From contig JANQFQ010000076.1 in assembly GCA_028277765.1 (NCBI GenBank), positions 41,905 through 105,904 on the forward strand: DNA of 64,000 bases, given 5' to 3'. The DNA is from Desulfobacterales bacterium. GTDB taxonomy: Bacteria; Desulfobacterota; Desulfobacteria; Desulfobacterales; SURF-7. Every line of letters begins with the position of its first letter. The first letter of the stretch is position 1. Of this stretch, positions 60,534 to 64,000 are shown piece by piece. The translations under genes were made by a program, and so were the position numbers. Below the pieces are notes generated by a model. That model had not been told where the DNA came from and made no database searches. It worked only from the letters and a program-made list of their open reading frames with translations.

Positions 60534-61283
60534 ATGGAACAGGATCAATACATAAATGCACTGATTGAATTACACTGTGAGATGGAGAGGCAAGGGCCTG
60601 GGGATGAAGTGTTTTCAAAACATATCTTATCCCTGCTCCCTGAATTGCCGGAAAAGCCTCGTATTGTTGATCTTGGATGCGGTTCCGGTGCCGGAACACT
60701 TGTTTTGGCTGAAACGTTTAATACAACTATTACAGCAGTAGATTTTTCAGGGCCGTTCCTTGTGGAGCTGGAGAACCGTGCTAAAGCAAAGGGGATGGAT
60801 CACCTTGTTCAAATCCTGGAATGTGATATGGGCAATCTGGATTGGCCGGCAGGATCTGTTGATCTGTTGTGGTCAGAGGGGGCGGCATATAACCTGACAT
60901 TTGCGGGCGCTTTAAAATACTGGCGGCCGCTAATGGCACCCGGAGGCATAGCGGTTGTATCAGAAATAACCTGGTTTACTGATGACATACCAGAACCTGT
61001 CTTTGAGTATTGGCAGAACGCATATCCGGAAATCGCCAGTGAAAATGAAAATGCCAAACGCGCGGAAGCTGCGGGCTTTAAAGTATTGGATGTTCATCGT
61101 TTGTCCTCTAGTGCATGGTGGACCAATTATTACGATCCCCTGATAGAGCGGATGAATACACTTCGGCCATCTGCTGATACCATTATGCAGGACGTTATCA
61201 AAGAGACCGAGGAAGAAATCGAAATGTTTCGGAACTATGATGATATCTATGGTTATTCGTTTTATCTACTGAAGGGAGTATAG
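60534..61283 (+). CDS. Class I SAM-dependent methyltransferase
   Basis: 249 aa from ATG 60534, six bases after AAAGGAG; the ATG at 60528 is too close to that site. Motif I is RIVDLGCGSGAGTLVLAETF, motif II TAVDFSGPFLVELE, then QILECDMGNLDWPAGSVDLL and WSEGAAYNLTFAGALKYWRP. The C-terminal part (FEYWQNAYPEIASENENAKR, HRLSSSAWWTNYYDPLIERM) is typical of small-molecule type methyltransferases. Substrate unknown; no operon partner. Confidence 0.88.
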   Translation: MEQDQYINALIELHCEMERQGPGDEVFSKHILSLLPELPEKPRIVDLGCGSGAGTLVLAETFNTTITAVDFSGPFLVELENRAKAKGMDHLVQILECDMGNLDWPAGSVDLLWSEGAAYNLTFAGALKYWRPLMAPGGIAVVSEITWFTDDIPEPVFEYWQNAYPEIASENENAKRAEAAGFKVLDVHRLSSSAWWTNYYDPLIERMNTLRPSADTIMQDVIKETEEEIEMFRNYDDIYGYSFYLLKGV

Positions 61284-61346
61284 CTGTTTTGGAGAGAGAT
61301 GTAAAATGAAGCAGTAGCACGGATCTCGGTTTTACTGCAGACAAAT

Positions 61347-61444
61347 GGTGGGCACAGCCCACCCTACAATGTTGGTGATTTTCAGGGGTAAATATTATGT
61401 AGGGTGGGCTGTGCCCACCATTTTCGACTGTAGGGTGCCCACCA
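61347..61444. repeat. GGTGGGC-family inverted pair plus a deleted third copy
   Basis: Arms at 61347-61367 and 61399-61421 are reverse complements. A third, shortened copy at about 61431-61444 (TAGGGTG joined to CCCACC) has lost its centre. Placed between the convergent methyltransferase and porin genes. Confidence 0.8.
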
Positions 61445-61453
61445 AATTCCAGG

Positions 61454-62746
61454 TTAAAAATAAAACGTTAATTTCGCGGCAAACAGTTTCCAGTTCTTTT
61501 CATAACGGTCGCCTTCTGTCACAGGTGGATGGTCCAGGCGATTCAGATATGCTGAACCGTCAAAGGTATGCCCTTCAAGTTTGAGTATCCAGTTCTGATT
61601 TAAATCAAAGCGTAATGTCACACATTTATCCCTGCGCCATGCTTTGTGAACAGGATCATACGGTGTTAGAGTCCCATCTTTATCATTCTTATCTGTATAG
61701 TGTTTGGAATAGTATGCTCCGAGTTCAAACCAATGATTAAACCGGTAGGCCGCGCTGTAATAATATCCTTCAGGATCTTGACGTTTGTGGGTTTCTGTAG
61801 GCCCCTCGGTGCTGGAGAAAGTTGTGTCTATACTTCTTTGTGTCTGTCGCGTATATTCAGCAACCAGAAAAAGATCATTCCAAGTATAATCAACAGAATA
61901 AACCGATTGTTTTAATGATTCGTATTGGGTAATCAATTTGTCGCCCTCTTGGACTAAGGTTTTAGATATCAGCATTGCCGGCGGCGGACCTGGAGGATCA
62001 ATCATGAAACTTATTATAACATCCTCTGTAAAATGGGTAATGACTTTTAAGTCTGTTTCAACAGTGGTAAAGCTAAATCGGAGTCCCTCAAGAGGAGTCT
62101 CCCAGTTAAAGTGAAAGAGGGTTCTGCTGTCAAACTCAAAATCGTCAATTTCAACAGGCAGGAATTCCGGTATGGCCCCTTCAATGGTTCTTGCCATGCC
62201 GCTGTCAAGTTCAAGTTCTAAAGTCCCATGTACGAACATGTATGAAAGCTTCCCAAGATTTTTTGTATTCAAAGATCCGTAAACCGCACCACCGTCTATG
62301 GCAAGCACGCCATCACGAAACGGTTCAAGATATACACTTTGCGGTAGCAGGATCCAGGTCCTTAGCATATCAACATCACGTATTTCATTATATATTCCCA
62401 GGGGGGTCTTGATCCTGCCGATCTTGAAACCTAACCAGTCTTGCCAGCGCCAATCAATTACCGCCCAGTCAATTTCCACTTCATTGTCACCAGTTACGCC
62501 GATATCATTTGCAAAGAGCTGAAAGCCTGCGTATAAGCCTGGTTTGATCCATTTGCCAAAATTAATTCCTATCTCCCTGAATTGAAACGTTCCGTCTTCA
62601 GAGTCATTGGCAAGAATATTGTTGTCACTACTGTCAAGATAGCCCTGTGAGATGAAGCCGTGTATTTCACCTCCACCTGCTTCAAGTGCCAGAGCGTTTC
62701 CAGCCGGAATGATAAATATCAGTAATATAAAAATAATTTTTTTCAT
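61454..62746 (-). CDS. Outer-membrane beta-barrel (porin-like) protein
   Basis: 430 aa. Signal peptide 1-20 (GNALA). Mature start EAGGGEIHGFISQGYLDSSD is typical of porin O/P-like barrels; alternating strands run throughout (LYAGFQLFANDIG, WLGFKIGRIKTPLGIYNEIR, YYYSAAYRFNHWFELGAYYS, WILKLEGHTFDGSAYLN) and the chain ends in Phe (LTFYF), the BAM recognition signal. Probable channel, selectivity unknown. It lies 14 bases after a phosphate-binding-protein-like gene and is probably co-transcribed with it. Confidence 0.85.
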   Translation of the reverse strand: MKKIIFILLIFIIPAGNALALEAGGGEIHGFISQGYLDSSDNNILANDSEDGTFQFREIGINFGKWIKPGLYAGFQLFANDIGVTGDNEVEIDWAVIDWRWQDWLGFKIGRIKTPLGIYNEIRDVDMLRTWILLPQSVYLEPFRDGVLAIDGGAVYGSLNTKNLGKLSYMFVHGTLELELDSGMARTIEGAIPEFLPVEIDDFEFDSRTLFHFNWETPLEGLRFSFTTVETDLKVITHFTEDVIISFMIDPPGPPPAMLISKTLVQEGDKLITQYESLKQSVYSVDYTWNDLFLVAEYTRQTQRSIDTTFSSTEGPTETHKRQDPEGYYYSAAYRFNHWFELGAYYSKHYTDKNDKDGTLTPYDPVHKAWRRDKCVTLRFDLNQNWILKLEGHTFDGSAYLNRLDHPPVTEGDRYEKNWKLFAAKLTFYF

Positions 62747-62760
62747 TATTTAGTCCCCCT

Positions 62761-63216
62761 TTATTTGTCTGTAATCCGAATAAACTTGATGGTCTTTGAG
62801 TTTGATTTTGAAGATATATAACCGATCGCGCCTTCTGTATTTGATACATAATCGATCAAGTCTTTTTCTGTCTTAAAATTCTTCGGCAGCACACCTTTAC
62901 CGCTAAAGACCTGTTTTATCCAGTAGCTTCTAAATTGTGCAGGGGATTTGTTTGTATATTTTCTGGCAAATTCTTGATGGACATCTTCGATTTCCAGGGT
63001 TGTAAGCTTTATCTGCTGCCCATTGTTCCATTTTACCGTTACGCCCGTATAAATGGATTTTAAAGATGACTTGCTTAGTGTGTTAACATCAACAGAGGGA
63101 TGAGTAATAATAAACACCTCGGCTTGAGCTGCTTTGATTTGCATACCAACAGGAAATAACGAAAATATTCCTGCTGCGCATGCAAAACAGATGATTTTGA
63201 CTAATTTGTCTTTCAT
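62761..63216 (-). CDS. Short PstS-like periplasmic binding protein
   Basis: 151 aa from ATG 63216, behind GGGAGGAGCACGT; an in-frame ATG 15 bases upstream is itself next to that site and rejected. Signal peptide 1-31 (ends AAQAEV). VFIITHPSVDVNTLSKSSLK, SIYTGVTVKWNNGQQIKLTT, FRSYWIKQVFSGKGVLPKNF and SNTEGAIGYISSKS are the one-lobe PstS-like pattern often annotated as phosphate ABC substrate-binding. It is too short for a full two-lobe transporter receptor and no pst genes are near; pairing with a porin is common for this type. Confidence 0.85.
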   Translation of the reverse strand: MKDKLVKIICFACAAGIFSLFPVGMQIKAAQAEVFIITHPSVDVNTLSKSSLKSIYTGVTVKWNNGQQIKLTTLEIEDVHQEFARKYTNKSPAQFRSYWIKQVFSGKGVLPKNFKTEKDLIDYVSNTEGAIGYISSKSNSKTIKFIRITDK

Positions 63217-63520
63217 ACGTGCTCCTCCCATACAGTTTTGTAAAAGCGGTTCATAATGTTTAAAGCAATTGATTAAAAAATAAAAAATGGAATAATTATG
63301 ATAAAAAAAACTGGAACAAAAAGAACATCTGGAAATTAGATATGTTTAAAAGCATATAATATACGAGAATTGATTACAAGGGATAAAGGATATAATAGAA
63401 CAGACAAAATATTCTTTTATCGTAGGGGCGAATCTTGTATTCGCCTTTTTGTGCGGACAAACAACATTATTTATTAAATCGACAAAGGCGATCACAAGGA
63501 TCGCCCCTGCCAGTATAAAA
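63217..63520. other. Intergenic region with a 'gtaggggcgaatcttgtattcgcc' type repeat
   Basis: With the terminator to 63587 this is about 370 bases without a gene. The first 200 bases are AT-rich and should hold the promoter of the porin pair; none is clear. At 63421-63451 and 63486-63511 are 'gtaggggcgaatcttgta' and 'aaggcgatcacaaggatcgc', opposing arms of another dispersed palindrome family. Confidence 0.55.
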
Positions 63521-63567
63521 AATTAAGGCGGCTGACCTGTACGTTAATACAGGTGAGCCGCCTAATT
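63521..63567 (-). terminator. Strong hairpin terminator after the HU gene
   Basis: 63549-63567 and 63521-63540 form a stem of about 18 bp with one mismatch and one bulged base (core AGGCGGCT and AGCCGCCT), loop ACGTTAAT. On the minus strand it runs into TTTTTTATAC; on the plus strand into nine T residues, so it can work both ways. Confidence 0.85.
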
Positions 63568-63587
63568 TTTTTTTCCGCAAGGATAAG

Positions 63588-63860
63588 CTAGATAGCTTCT
63601 TTTAGAGCTTTGCCGGCTTTGAACTTTACTACATTGCGGGCTTTGATCTTGATCGGTTTGCCTGTCTGGGGATTCCGGCCTTTGCGTGCTTTGCGACGCG
63701 TTTTCTGGAATGTGCCAAAGCCTACCAGGGTTATCTTGCCGTCCTTTTTCTTGAGTGATTTTTTTACACCGTCTACGAAAGAATCAATTGCCTTACCGGC
63801 TGCAACTTTTGAAATCTTTGCGTCCTTAGCCATTTTTGCTACCAGGTCTGCTTTTGTCAT
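63588..63860 (-). CDS. hup: HU-family DNA-binding protein
   Basis: 90 aa, usual length. MTKADLVAKMAKDAKISKVA, SFVDGVKKSLKKKDGKITLV, GFGTFQKTRRKARKGRNPQT (the DNA-binding arm with the Pro at its tip) and VVKFKAGKALKEAI. Histone-like protein that bends and compacts DNA. Strong GGGGGAAAGCAC site before the ATG and a strong terminator after the stop. HU rather than IHF by overall sequence, though this cannot be settled without alignment. Confidence 0.95.
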   Translation of the reverse strand: MTKADLVAKMAKDAKISKVAAGKAIDSFVDGVKKSLKKKDGKITLVGFGTFQKTRRKARKGRNPQTGKPIKIKARNVVKFKAGKALKEAI

Positions 63861-63938
63861 GTGCTTTCCCCCATCTTTGTTGGTTGTTATTAATAAAGGC
63901 TACCTCTAAAAATTGCCTTTTGGCTCGATTACGGCGTT

Positions 63939-63997
63939 ATGCGAAAATTTTAATCCTCAAAATACTCAATGTATTCCTCCGGTTAAAATTTTCGCAT
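63939..63997. repeat. 15-bp inverted repeat at the right edge
   Basis: ATGCGAAAATTTTAA (63939-63953) and TTAAAATTTTCGCAT (63983-63997) are exact reverse complements, 29 bases apart. The element lies upstream of the HU gene and may continue beyond the window. Confidence 0.7.
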
Positions 63998-64000
63998 GCC

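Noticed and set aside
61345..61584. 79-codon frame over the GGTGGGC repeats
   Set aside because: Its sequence (VGTAHPT, VGWAVPT) is the standard spurious translation of this palindrome.

Overview
The window reads as chromosome of a Gram-negative anaerobe of the Desulfobacterota (Deltaproteobacteria) type. This is inferred from outer-membrane genes (BamD, SurA-like chaperones, lipoproteins, a beta-barrel porin), a zinc-type L28, an archaeal/eukaryotic-type prolyl-tRNA synthetase, family III CoA-transferases, and the many short dispersed palindromes between genes. No genus can be named from the sequence alone. There is no transposase, phage gene, CRISPR array or rRNA; the only RNA gene found is a tRNA-Thr(CGT).

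Left part (1-15.5 kb): the start of an acyl-CoA dehydrogenase; an exported LprI/ankyrin protein paired with a propeller/TPR lipoprotein; a FabK-like flavoprotein followed by two family III CoA-transferases, the first lacking the catalytic Asp; then an AcpH-like protein, a 3D-domain lipoprotein, a TPR lipoprotein, a PilZ protein, a TraB-family membrane protein, purN, a DUF2459 lipoprotein and a decayed epimerase.

Cell-envelope block (15.5-26.2 kb, all minus strand): three membrane or membrane-anchored genes, a tight four-gene operon of wall-active-looking enzymes (DUF1287, GH18-like, YiiX-like, YkuD), creD, an NlpC/P60-like cysteine protein, a small gene coupled to an exosortase of the XrtK type, and the sensor/regulator pair creC-creB. 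Upstream of both creD and the exosortase lies the same four-part, 11-bp-phased array TTGAA-N6-ATGAA-N6-GTGAA-N6-ATGAA (TTCAC-type half-sites on the coding strand). It matches the known CreB operator, so the exosortase is predicted to belong to the CreBC regulon. This is the most interesting system in the window.

Middle (26.2-43.2 kb): trxA-trxB-bamD behind a near-consensus sigma70 promoter, rpmB, rel-proS-ispG (minus), an MltF-like lytic transglycosylase, gpsA-yiaA-pspA (minus), exonuclease I, a metal-dependent cyclase, two near-identical single-domain response regulators, a zinc-ribbon small membrane protein and tRNA-Thr.

Right part (43.3-64 kb): mfd, two SurA-like genes, a RodZ-like protein, mgtE, then the overlapping run recO-GHMP kinase-glyQ-glyS; a small protein behind a structured leader, a divergent NAD-dependent DNA ligase, acylphosphatase, a PH-like protein next to RNA 2'-phosphotransferase KptA, a lipoprotein, a methyltransferase, a porin/phosphate-binding-protein pair and HU. 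Intergenic spaces repeatedly hold the same few palindromic or tandem-phrase repeat families.
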